In this document: positions 56,431 to 64,000 of the stretch, in pieces
Position numbering within the stretch: the stretch's first letter is position 1
Layout: each line of letters starts with the position of its first letter
DNA from: Actibacterium mucosum KCTC 23349
Lineage (GTDB): Bacteria; Pseudomonadota; Alphaproteobacteria; Rhodobacterales; Rhodobacteraceae
Direction: 5' to 3'
Assembly (NCBI RefSeq): GCF_000647975.1
Contig: NZ_JFKE01000004.1
Span: 472,953 to 536,952 of the forward strand
DNA: 64,000 nt
The notes under the pieces: generated by a model
Databases searched by the model: none
Told to the model about the DNA's origin: nothing
The model's input: the letters and a program-made list of their open reading frames with translations, nothing else
Position numbers and translations under genes: made by a program

Positions 56431-56696
56431 GGCTCATGCTCCTTGGGGTCAAAGGGCGGCACCCGGCCCAGCGCGCGTTTGGTCAGATAGACCAGCGGGT
56501 TGCGGAACATCGACACGAACCCGGCTGCGGCGGCAACCCCCACCCAGATGCCCAGCTCGTACCCCAGATAGCCAATGACAAGGGGCGCCGACAACAACAA
56601 TGGCCAGCCGACGCGCACCTGAATGCGCATGGGCATCCACGCGGTGACGGTGGCAGCCAACACCCAGATGAAGGCGACGATCAGCGAGTAGGTCAT
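56427..56696 (-). CDS. DUF2484 family membrane protein, copy 1
   Basis: The protein has 89 residues with three hydrophobic segments. The layout IVAFIWVLAATVTAWMPMR ... LLLSAPLVIGYLGYELG ... FRNPLVYLTKRALGR parallels copy 2 (position-matched MP.R, W P L and NPL/WPV-IYL parts). It directly abuts the APC permease stop. Function unknown. Confidence 0.82.
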   Translation of the reverse strand: MTYSLIVAFIWVLAATVTAWMPMRIQVRVGWPLLLSAPLVIGYLGYELGIWVGVAAAAGFVSMFRNPLVYLTKRALGRVPPFDPKEHEP

Positions 56697-57893
56697 TTAG
56701 TGTCCGGTTCCAAACGCCAGTGTCAGCGCCGTTGCTGCCGCCACCACGCCCAGCCACGGCACCCATGTGGGGACACGGAACGGGGCCTGCGGCGCGCGGC
56801 GCTTCAGCAGGATCAGGGCGACATTGACCAAAAAGAAGACCGCAAGCAAGACCGCAGAAGTCGCGCGGGCCAGATCCTCGACCGGCAAGGCAAGCGCGCC
56901 AAGGATGACCGCGGCCCCGACCAGTATCGTCGCACGCACCGGCGTACCGAACCGGGGATGCGCCGTGGTGAACCCTGCAAGGGGCGAAAACTGTCGACCA
57001 AGGCCAAACAGAACCCGGGCGGCCATGACGATCTGCGCCAGAACTCCGTTCACTGCGGCCGCCACGGCGATGGCGGAAAGAAAGGCCGCGGACCCGCCCT
57101 GCCCGGCCTGCCAGACCAATGCCAAGGGTTGCCCGGACTGCCCCAGTTGATCCGCAGGTACAGCGCGAACAGCTGCCAGCGACACAAGCGCGTAAAGAAC
57201 CGCCGTGATTATCAGTGCCAACAGGATACCACGAGGCATGACGCGGGTTGGGTCGCGGACCTCTTCTGCCATGTTCTCGAGGTCTTCGAACCCGATGAAC
57301 GCAAAGAAGCACAGCGCGACCGCCCCCGCGATCCCGGCGAATTCCGGCGCGGGCGGGGTAATCCATTCGGCCACGGGTGGCGCGGTGAACCCGGCCCAGC
57401 TGACCATCACCAACCCGATTACCTCGATCGCGGTGAACACGGCGGCAAAGGCAAGGCTTTCAAGCACGCCAACCACAGCAACCGCCGTCAGCAGCACACC
57501 GATGGCAATCATCGCCCAAGGTGCAGGGACATCCAGAATGCCGGTTAGATATCCAACGCCGCCACGCAGAACGGCAGCCGCAGAGATGGTGCCTGCAACC
57601 ACCACGGCCAAGCCAACGATGACCGCCATGGGACGCGATTGAAAACCGGCTTCGACAAACACTGCTTCGCCCGCGGCAACGGGCATGCGCGCCGACAGTT
57701 CGGCATAGGACAGGGCCGAGGGCAGCGCGACAATCCCGGCCAACAAGAACGCAAGGGGGGCCCAGACCCCGGCAGATCCGGCCACCACGCCGACCAACAC
57801 GTAAATCCCCGCCCCCACCATGACACCCACGCCATAGGCGGTCAGCAAGGGCAGGCCGATACGGCGTTTCAGATGATCACTTGGCTGGGTCAC
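56697..57893 (-). CDS. APC-superfamily amino acid permease
   Basis: The protein has 398 residues with about 12 membrane helices. The APC signature GLPLLTAYGVGVMVGAGIYVLVG in helix 1 and FFAFIGFEDLENMAEEVRDPTRVMPRGI in helix 6 are clear. It imports or exchanges an amino acid or amine; the substrate is unknown. It stands between murC (63 nt upstream) and the DUF2484 genes (0 nt gap), an unusual place. A link to supply of D-Ala or Glu is only a guess. Confidence 0.88.
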   Translation of the reverse strand: MTQPSDHLKRRIGLPLLTAYGVGVMVGAGIYVLVGVVAGSAGVWAPLAFLLAGIVALPSALSYAELSARMPVAAGEAVFVEAGFQSRPMAVIVGLAVVVAGTISAAAVLRGGVGYLTGILDVPAPWAMIAIGVLLTAVAVVGVLESLAFAAVFTAIEVIGLVMVSWAGFTAPPVAEWITPPAPEFAGIAGAVALCFFAFIGFEDLENMAEEVRDPTRVMPRGILLALIITAVLYALVSLAAVRAVPADQLGQSGQPLALVWQAGQGGSAAFLSAIAVAAAVNGVLAQIVMAARVLFGLGRQFSPLAGFTTAHPRFGTPVRATILVGAAVILGALALPVEDLARATSAVLLAVFFLVNVALILLKRRAPQAPFRVPTWVPWLGVVAAATALTLAFGTGH

Positions 57894-57956
57894 GGCATCC
57901 TCCTGTTTGGCGCAAGGATACCCCTTGCCAAAAGCGGCACCATGATCTGGCGCAAA

Positions 57957-59357
57957 TCAGACAGTCAGGCGGTTTGGCAGGTTGTTGGCCCAAGTGCTGA
58001 TCGTACCTGCGCCAAGGCAGACCACCATATCACCTGGTTGCGCCTGTTCCTGTACAAGGCGCACCAGGTCATCCTCGTTCAGAATGGCGCGTGCATGCCG
58101 GTGGCCGTGCCGCACCAGCCCCGCGACAAGATCATCACGACTGGCGCCCGGAATCGGGTCTTCACCGGCGGCGAACACCTCGGCGATGGCCACCACGTCG
58201 GCATCGTTGAAACAGGCGCAGAAATCGTCAAACAGCCCCGACAGGCGCGAATACCGATGGGGTTGGTGCACCGCGATCACCCGACCCTCGCAGGCCTGGC
58301 GCGCGGCCTTCAGCACCGCGGCAATCTCGACCGGGTGGTGGCCGTAATCATCGATGATGGCGATGCCGTTGGGCTCGCCCACCTTGGTGAAGCGGCGGTT
58401 CACACCTTTGAACGCGGCCAGTGCGTCGCGGATTTCATCCAGCTTCATCCCCAGATGCCGCGCCACCGCCACCGCGGCCAGTGCGTTAGAAACATTGTGG
58501 TCGCCCGGCATCGGCAGGCTGCAGCCTTCGATCACCATGTCCTCGGCCTGCAACGCAATGTCGAAATGCGCCACGCCCGACTTGTAGGTCAGGTTTACCG
58601 CCCGCACATCCGCCTGCGCGTTAAAGCCAAAGGTTAGAATGCGCCGGTCGGTCACACGCCCCACCAGCGCCTGCACCTCAGGGTGATCAGTACAGCACAC
58701 GGCCAGCCCGTAAAACGGGATGTTCGAGACAAAATCGTCAAAACCTGCCCGCAGGTTTTCGATGGTGCCCCAATGCTCCATATGCTCGGGGTCGATATTG
58801 GTGACGATGCCCACCGTTGCGGGCAGCCGGTTAAACGTGCCGTCGCTCTCATCGGCCTCAACCACCATCCAATCCCCCGCCCCCATACGCGCGTTCGAAC
58901 CATAGGCGTGGATGATGCCGCCATTGATCACCGTGGGGTCAATGCCGCCGGCCACCAGCAGCTCGGCCACCATCGTGGTGGTGGTTGTCTTGCCATGGGT
59001 CCCGGCCACGGCCACGTTTGAGCGCAGTCGCATCAGCTCGGCCAGCATTTCGGCCCGGCGCACCACCGGCAGACCTTGCGCGCGGGCGGCGTCCAGTTCG
59101 GGGTTACCGGGTTTGATCGCGGATGAGATCACCACAACCTCGGCACCCTCCAGGTTCTCGGCCCGCTGGCCTTCGAACACACGCGCGCCCAGATCGGCAA
59201 GCCGCGCGGTGATTTTCGACGCTTTCAGGTCGCTGCCCTGCACCGTATAGCCCAGGTTCAACAGCACCTCGGCAATGCCCGACATGCCAATACCACCAAT
59301 TCCCACAAAATGGATCGGCCCCACATCGGTGGGCAATTTGGTGGCGGCTGCGTTCAT
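57957..59357 (-). CDS. murC: UDP-N-acetylmuramate--L-alanine ligase
   Basis: The protein has 466 residues with three Mur-ligase domains. The N-terminal Rossmann loop is [16 protein letters not shown], the ATP loop is GTHGKTTTT (119-127), and [10 protein letters not shown] is the C-terminal domain mark. It adds L-Ala to UDP-MurNAc. It starts 3 nt after murG. Confidence 0.97.
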   Translation of the reverse strand: MNAAATKLPTDVGPIHFVGIGGIGMSGIAEVLLNLGYTVQGSDLKASKITARLADLGARVFEGQRAENLEGAEVVVISSAIKPGNPELDAARAQGLPVVRRAEMLAELMRLRSNVAVAGTHGKTTTTTMVAELLVAGGIDPTVINGGIIHAYGSNARMGAGDWMVVEADESDGTFNRLPATVGIVTNIDPEHMEHWGTIENLRAGFDDFVSNIPFYGLAVCCTDHPEVQALVGRVTDRRILTFGFNAQADVRAVNLTYKSGVAHFDIALQAEDMVIEGCSLPMPGDHNVSNALAAVAVARHLGMKLDEIRDALAAFKGVNRRFTKVGEPNGIAIIDDYGHHPVEIAAVLKAARQACEGRVIAVHQPHRYSRLSGLFDDFCACFNDADVVAIAEVFAAGEDPIPGASRDDLVAGLVRHGHRHARAILNEDDLVRLVQEQAQPGDMVVCLGAGTISTWANNLPNRLTV

Positions 59358-59360
59358 GCT

Positions 59361-60458
59361 TTAGTGTTCCTTGCTTTCGGCCAGGTTTTCGACCAATTCC
59401 ACCAGCCGCTCGGTCGCATCGGGGCGCGACGCGGCCAGCGCGTTATGCGCCATCGTGACCGCAGCATCGGGATTCGTCACAATTGCGCTTATTTGCTGCG
59501 AAAGCGCGCCGGGTTCAAGCTTGGATTCCGGGATCATGATGGCGGCCTCGGCGTCAACCAACCCGCGTGCATTCGCCGTTTGGTGATCACCAGCCGCCGC
59601 GGCAAAAGGGATCAGGATCGACGGCCGCCCAATGACCGAGATGTCGGCCACGCTGGACGCACCCGAGCGGCTGATCACCAGCTGCGCCTCGGAAATCCGG
59701 GTTGGCACGTCGCGGAAAAATGGCTGAACCTCGGCCCGAATGCCGTTTTCGGCATAGAATGTGTGCACGCGGCCGTAATCCTCGTCTCGGGCCTGATGAC
59801 TGACGCGGATGTTGTCACGGACCGCTTCCGGCAATGCGGCGATCGCGGCAGGGACAACATCGGACAGAATGCGCGCGCCTTGGCTGCCCCCGATGACAAG
59901 GATCGACATCGGGTGATCGCCTGGCGGAATGTAGGGAGCACCGGCGCGCTCGTGAATGGCGGCGCGCACAGGGTTACCCGTATGCACGCCGTCAACGCCT
60001 TCCGGCAACGTCGTCGGCCACGTTCCGCAAGCGACCAGCGGAACACGCTTGGCGAAAACCTTGTTCACGCGGCCCAGGACACCGTTTTGCTCGTGGATCA
60101 TTCGCGGCAGTTTCAACAGTGTCGCCGCAGCCACCGCCGGGATCGCAGGATATCCGCCGAAACCGACCACAACGGTGGGCCTTTGTTTGCGCATCTTGCG
60201 CAACGCCGAAATCACGCCCATTCCGATCCGAAGCGGGACAAGCGCCTTTGCCAGGATACCGCCACGCGCAAAGGTGGCGGAACTGATCACCTCGATCCCC
60301 ACCGCATGGGGAAATCCGCCCGCATAGCGTGCGCCCCGTGTGTCTGTCGAAAGCTTCACCTGCCATCCTCGGCGCAACATCGCCTCGGCCAGTGCCTGTG
60401 CTGGGAACATGTGCCCGCCCGTGCCACCGGCAGCGATGACCAGCAGCGGCGCGGTCAT
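59361..60458 (-). CDS. murG: Undecaprenyl-PP-MurNAc-pentapeptide GlcNAc transferase
   Basis: The protein has 365 residues, GT-B fold. [17 protein letters not shown] near the N-terminus and [15 protein letters not shown] in the second domain are the glycine-rich motifs of Mur[16 protein letters not shown] is also conserved. It makes lipid II at the inner membrane face. Its ATG overlaps the ftsW stop (4 nt). Confidence 0.97.
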   Translation of the reverse strand: MTAPLLVIAAGGTGGHMFPAQALAEAMLRRGWQVKLSTDTRGARYAGGFPHAVGIEVISSATFARGGILAKALVPLRIGMGVISALRKMRKQRPTVVVGFGGYPAIPAVAAATLLKLPRMIHEQNGVLGRVNKVFAKRVPLVACGTWPTTLPEGVDGVHTGNPVRAAIHERAGAPYIPPGDHPMSILVIGGSQGARILSDVVPAAIAALPEAVRDNIRVSHQARDEDYGRVHTFYAENGIRAEVQPFFRDVPTRISEAQLVISRSGASSVADISVIGRPSILIPFAAAAGDHQTANARGLVDAEAAIMIPESKLEPGALSQQISAIVTNPDAAVTMAHNALAASRPDATERLVELVENLAESKEH

Positions 60459-61618
60459 GACCGGCGCCCGATCAAATCCGCAATCTCACCCTGCGGGCGC
60501 GTCCTTGTCAGAGCCAGCATCATGCCCACCAGAATTCCCCCCGCGATAATCGACGACCCCCCATAGCTGACAAAGGGCAGTGTCATGCCCTTGGCCGGCA
60601 ACAACCGGACGGCCACCCCCATGTTGATCATCGCCTGCACCGCAAAGACGCAGGCAAGCCCCGTGCCAGCCAGCCGTGTGAACGTATCGCGCTCGCGCAT
60701 CAATCGGAACAACGAACGGACCACGATTGCCGCATAAAGCGCGATGATCACCAAAACCAGCGCCAGCCCGTATTCCTCGGCGGCCACGGCAATGATGAAA
60801 TCGGTATGTGCGTCGGGCAGCGACTGTTTCACCTGCCCTTCACCGACACCCACACCAAAAAACCCGCCCTCGCGGATCGCATTGGCGGCATAGCCAAGCT
60901 GTGTGCGGGGATCCAGGTCTGGGGACAGAAAGCCATCGATCCGTCGGGCAAAATGCTCCGAGTTATGGTAGGCAAACGTTCCTGCAAGGACCGTTACACC
61001 CGCCATGCCGACCAGCAACAGAAACGGCGCGCCGGCCACGAAATAGATGATGCCCCAGCTGAACAGAACCAGCGCCGCCTGACCGAAATCAGGTTGCATC
61101 GCAAGGAATCCCACAACGGTGATCGCCACGCCAAATGACAGCATCTTGCCTGGCGGCCCGTTGATTTCCTGGCTGGCGGCCATCATCCAGGCGCTAAGAA
61201 CAATAAAGCCGGGCTTCAGGAACTCTGACGGTTGGACCGAGGCAAAGCCCAGCGAATACCACCGCGTGGCGCCCTTGCCAAAGTCAGTGCCCAATACCGG
61301 TAGCAAGGCCAGCGCGACAAAGGCCGCCACAAAACCCAGCACGCCCAATCGGCGGATCAGGTTGGGCGACATCATCGACGTCACGAACATCACGATCAGC
61401 GCCAGAATGCCGAAAAAGGCCTGTCGCTGCACGTAATAGAACGGCTCCAGCCCGTTGCGCGCCGCCAAGGGTGGCGAGGCCGCCAACCCCAGCAACAACC
61501 CGATGCCAAACAGCAGCAAGATGCAGGTCATCGTCAGCTTGTCGACTGTGCGCCACCAGCGTGGCAGAATCGGGTCTCCGGCCGCTGCGGGCGCGGCCCC
61601 ATACACCATTTCCGTCAT
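60455..61618 (-). CDS. ftsW: Peptidoglycan glycosyltransferase FtsW
   Basis: The protein has 387 residues, SEDS family, with ten membrane helices. Family marks are [24 protein letters not shown] residues at 114-134 (catalytic-loop region), and [23 protein letters not shown] at the end. It polymerises septal lipid II with a class B PBP. It is preceded by a 388-bp gap after murD, so it may have its own promoter. Confidence 0.97.
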   Translation of the reverse strand: MTEMVYGAAPAAAGDPILPRWWRTVDKLTMTCILLLFGIGLLLGLAASPPLAARNGLEPFYYVQRQAFFGILALIVMFVTSMMSPNLIRRLGVLGFVAAFVALALLPVLGTDFGKGATRWYSLGFASVQPSEFLKPGFIVLSAWMMAASQEINGPPGKMLSFGVAITVVGFLAMQPDFGQAALVLFSWGIIYFVAGAPFLLLVGMAGVTVLAGTFAYHNSEHFARRIDGFLSPDLDPRTQLGYAANAIREGGFFGVGVGEGQVKQSLPDAHTDFIIAVAAEEYGLALVLVIIALYAAIVVRSLFRLMRERDTFTRLAGTGLACVFAVQAMINMGVAVRLLPAKGMTLPFVSYGGSSIIAGGILVGMMLALTRTRPQGEIADLIGRRS

Positions 61619-62006
61619 CTAAAAACCGCCTGCTTTCAACTGCCCTGCCCGTTTTCCGGGTCTAGGGCGCAGGGTAACGCGCCGAGGGGCCAAAATCCAG
61701 CATTATCGCGGATCGACCACAGCACCCAACGGCAGGTTCTTGCGCAGAATGCACAGGGCGCGGCGCAAGTGTCGCGTCGTATCCTGGCCGCCATCGGCAA
61801 AGTTCTGGCGCGCATGCCCACCGTGGATCAGTTGGAACGGGGTCGAAAGGGTATCTTGACCGGCGTGGCCGCGTTCCCTTCGAAAAGGCCGACTTGGGGC
61901 GCTGCAATCCAAACTGGCCGTCCGCGAACTTTTTTACGGCGGGCTATTGGGTCGACGAAACACCCTGTCCTACCCCACGGGATTATGCGCCGCCCAGCGG
62001 TTTCCG
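61619..62006. other. Unassigned gap between murD and ftsW
   Basis: 388 bp without a convincing gene. Short frames on both strands (for example plus 61769-62017 and minus 61703-61912) lack ribosome sites and known domains, and their composition is typical of shadow frames. It probably holds an ftsW promoter, or is the trace of a deleted gene. No tRNA or strong terminator is visible. Confidence 0.55.
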
Positions 62007-63404
62007 CTAAGCGCTAAGCCGTTGGACCTGTTGTATGAAGTCATCCCCGCGGGTTTCAAAACTGTTATATTGATCAAAGCTCGCTGCCGCAGGCGCCAAC
62101 AGCACCGTCTCGCCGGGCTGCGCGTCGGCAGCGGCTTGTTTCACCGCCTCGGCCATGGTCGTGCAGATGCTGTGGGGGTGGTCTTTCAGGAGCAGGGCAA
62201 AGGTCGCCGCCTCGCGCCCGATCACATAGGATTTCACCACGTTATCAAGGTGTTGCGCCGCGCCGCCAATCCCACCTTCCTTTTCCAGCCCGCCGCAGAT
62301 CCAGCGGATTTTCCCGAACGCGGCCAAGGCCTTGGCCGCGCTGTCGGCATTGGTGGCCTTGCTGTCATTGACGTATTTCACACCATCGATCTCGGCCACC
62401 AGCTGGCTGCGATGCGGCAGGCCGGCAAAGCTGTGCAAGGCGTCCTCGATCAGACGCGGCGCAAGGCCCAGACTGCGCGTCACCGCATAGGCGGCGCATG
62501 CGTTCTGATGATTGTGGGATCCGGGTAAGCCACTGATTTCACGCAAATCTATCGACGCGATCTGCCGGCCCTTGCGGGTTTCGGCCAGGAACCCCTTGCG
62601 GGCGGTGACGGTCCAGCCGCCGTTCAGTTTTTGGCCCGCCGAGATGCGGATGACGCGTTCGTCCCCGCTGCTTTCCATCATTTGGCCGGCAAGGAAACGG
62701 CCCTCGATCTCGTCCACGCCGATGATCGCGCGGTCGGGCCCGCCTTCGGCAAAGAGGCGTCTTTTGGCGGCGAAATAGCCGCCTATGCCGCCGTGGCGAT
62801 CCAAGTGGTCGGGGGTCAGGTTGGTGAAAACCGCAATATCTGGTGTCAAAGACCGCGCAAGCTCGGTCTGGTAGGAACTAAGTTCCAACACAATAACCCC
62901 TCCTTCGCCGGGGGGATCAATGTCGAGGACGCCGCGGCCGATGTTGCCGGCGAGTTGGGCCTCGCGGCCGGCCTCACACAAGATGTGGTGGATCAGGGCA
63001 GATGTGGTGGATTTCCCGTTGGAGCCGGTGACGGCGACCACCTTGGGCGTGACGTCGAACTGATCCCATTCACCAAGGCCCAGCGAGGCGAAAAACAGAC
63101 CGATATCATTGTCCACGGGCACGCCGGCGGCTTGCGCGGCGGCGATGATGCGGTTGGGTTCGGGATACAGATGCGGGATGCCGGGCGACACGATCAACCG
63201 CGCAACCCCTTGAAACGCATCATTTTTTGACAAGTCGGTGACGATGAACCCCTCACCCACGGCGCGGTCGCGGGCGGCCTGATTGTCGTCCCAACAGATC
63301 GCCTCGGCCCCGCCGGCGCGCAGGGCGCGGGCGGCCGACAGACCCGACCGGCCCAGCCCCAAAACGGCCACATTGGCCCCGTCAAATCCGCGCACCGGTA
63401 TCAT
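62007..63404 (-). CDS. murD: UDP-N-acetylmuramoyl-L-alanine--D-glutamate ligase
   Basis: ATG 63404 gives 465 residues. The N-terminal [21 protein letters not shown] loop, ATP loop [11 protein letters not shown] (115-125), [11 protein letters not shown] and [17 protein letters not shown] are MurD hallmarks. It adds D-Glu to UDP-MurNAc-L-Ala. In most dcw clusters mraY lies directly upstream; here a TPR gene does. Confidence 0.96.
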   Translation of the reverse strand: MIPVRGFDGANVAVLGLGRSGLSAARALRAGGAEAICWDDNQAARDRAVGEGFIVTDLSKNDAFQGVARLIVSPGIPHLYPEPNRIIAAAQAAGVPVDNDIGLFFASLGLGEWDQFDVTPKVVAVTGSNGKSTTSALIHHILCEAGREAQLAGNIGRGVLDIDPPGEGGVIVLELSSYQTELARSLTPDIAVFTNLTPDHLDRHGGIGGYFAAKRRLFAEGGPDRAIIGVDEIEGRFLAGQMMESSGDERVIRISAGQKLNGGWTVTARKGFLAETRKGRQIASIDLREISGLPGSHNHQNACAAYAVTRSLGLAPRLIEDALHSFAGLPHRSQLVAEIDGVKYVNDSKATNADSAAKALAAFGKIRWICGGLEKEGGIGGAAQHLDNVVKSYVIGREAATFALLLKDHPHSICTTMAEAVKQAAADAQPGETVLLAPAAASFDQYNSFETRGDDFIQQVQRLSA

Positions 63405-63506
63405 GCTGCCCTCCGTTTTGCGGACCATGCCGGGGCGCGTCGCCGAATGCAAGGCGCGGAGTTTAACGGAGTTTTTAAAGTTTCGAGGGGGCGAAAGGGG
63501 CGGAGT

Positions 63507-64000
63507 TTAAAGTTTTTGGTCGGATTTCTCGGCCAGAAGGATGGCGAGGTTTTCGCGCCCGGTTTGGGTGTTGGGATGGTCGGGGCCCAGAGAGGTTTCC
63601 CAAATCTGAACCGCCTCACGCAACAACGGCTCTGCCTCATCAAACCGGCCTGTGTCCCGCAGCAACCCGGCGAGGTTGTTGAGGTCGATGGCATAGTCGG
63701 GATGCGCGGTGCCGTGCACCTGACGGTCAATCTCAAGCGCCTCGCGAAAAAGCGGCTCTGCCTCGTCAAACCGGCCCGTGTCCCGCAGCAAGCCGGCGAG
63801 GTTGCTGAGGCGGGTGGCATAGCTGGGATGCGCGGTGCCGTGCACCTGGCGGGTGATCTCAAGCGCCTCGCGATACATTGGCTCTGCCTCATCAAACCGG
63901 CCTGTGTCCCGCAGCAAGCTGGCGAGGTTGCTGAGGCGGGTGGCATAGCTGGGATGCGCGGTGCCGTGCACCTGGCGGGTGATCTCAAGCGCCTCGCGAT
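63507..64000 (-). CDS. Kinesin-light-chain-type tetratricopeptide repeat protein, 5' part outside window
   Basis: The frame is open to the window edge, so only the C-terminal ~164 residues are seen. They consist of 42-residue TPR units of the KLC type (HPxYAxxLxNLAxLLRDTGRFDEAEPLxREALEI-like; given here as the family pattern), three full and one partial, ending in a short cap. Such arrays bind peptides and are common in proteins coupled to NTPase or CHAT domains, which could lie upstream. It lies 102 nt upstream of murD in the same direction. Confidence 0.85.
   Translation of the reverse strand, partial: REALEITRQVHGTAHPSYATRLSNLASLLRDTGRFDEAEPMYREALEITRQVHGTAHPSYATRLSNLAGLLRDTGRFDEAEPLFREALEIDRQVHGTAHPDYAIDLNNLAGLLRDTGRFDEAEPLLREAVQIWETSLGPDHPNTQTGRENLAILLAEKSDQKL
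63579..64000 (-). repeat. 126-bp near-identical tandem repeats encoding TPR units
   Basis: Units end at 63704, 63830 and 63956; a fourth runs off the window. The unit boundary codon (His of HPxY) recurs exactly every 126 bp. The last two full units differ at only a few bases, which points to recent expansion or gene conversion. Confidence 0.88.

Noticed and set aside
55889..56452. Longer 187-codon version of the small membrane gene before murB
   Set aside because: The N-terminal 90 codons overlap the DUF2484 gene in another frame and look like shadow sequence; ATG 56182 fits better.
63401..63988. 195-codon minus-strand frame with repeated CTAPRIPAM-like units
   Set aside because: It is the shifted reading of the TPR repeats; the TPR frame has the known consensus.
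63579..64000. Regular repeats considered as a CRISPR array
   Set aside because: The 126-bp units are contiguous, coding and without spacers.
1..64000. Search by eye for tRNA, rRNA, transposase and phage genes
   Set aside because: No T-loop-like GGTTCRANNCC with matching arms between genes, and no transposase, integrase or phage structural motifs were found.

Overview
The window looks like chromosomal DNA of a Rhodobacterales (Roseobacter-group) alphaproteobacterium. This rests on the content: the CobS/CobT cobaltochelatase pair with a DnaJ-like neighbour, DUF2484 genes between murC and murB, an RTX exoprotein ending in a Hint_2 domain, an FtsZ with a long acidic/proline-rich tail, a GatB amidotransferase subunit, and high-GC codon use. 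The genus cannot be fixed from this sequence alone. I see no rRNA, tRNA, insertion sequence, prophage or CRISPR array. Almost all of the DNA is coding.

Layout. 1-5020 (minus) is an exopolysaccharide operon: a small secreted protein, an O-antigen-ligase-type polymerase, a PPP-family phosphatase, and a Wzz/tyrosine-autokinase gene cut by the window edge. 5196-10067 holds a small acidic exported protein, an ECF sigma/anti-sigma pair, glycerate 2-kinase, a LysM protein and a tiny exported protein built of 30-residue repeats. 10561-12021 is a MarR regulator divergent from a DMT exporter, with two palindromic operators between them. 12092-15124 is pntAB. 15345-18271 holds a GNAT and the RTX/Hint exoprotein. 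18268-22173 holds a class I amidotransferase, glcG, glcB (malate synthase G) and a small exported protein. 22359-27714 holds pepN, an SDR, an acyltransferase, panD and a lytic transglycosylase lipoprotein.

27818-31877 is the most accessory-looking part: an HxlR regulator divergent from two tandem paralogous membrane proteins, then a TerB-like protein, and convergent to that a protein joining hemopexin-type repeats to a papain-like cysteine-peptidase domain. 32060-43034 returns to conserved genes: gatB, a DUF2946/YcnI copper pair, a DUF4177 protein, a J-domain protein, cobS, an insert (a racemase-fold protein lacking its cysteines and two paralogous small exported proteins), cobT, an M24 aminopeptidase and a DUF427 protein. 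43038-46173 is a ClC channel divergent from a D-lactate/glycolate dehydrogenase-type flavoprotein.

46249-64000 (all minus) is the cell-division and cell-wall cluster. In transcription order it reads TPR protein (partial), murD, ftsW, murG, murC, APC permease, two DUF2484 proteins, a small membrane protein, murB, ddl, ftsQ, ftsA, ftsZ, lpxC, bamD and recN. Many junctions overlap by 4 nt, which suggests translational coupling. The genes make the lipid II precursor (MurC, MurD, MurB, Ddl, MurG), build the divisome (FtsW, FtsQ, FtsA, FtsZ) and serve the outer membrane (LpxC, BamD). The TPR gene lies where mraY/murF would be expected upstream of murD, and the APC permease is an unusual insertion.
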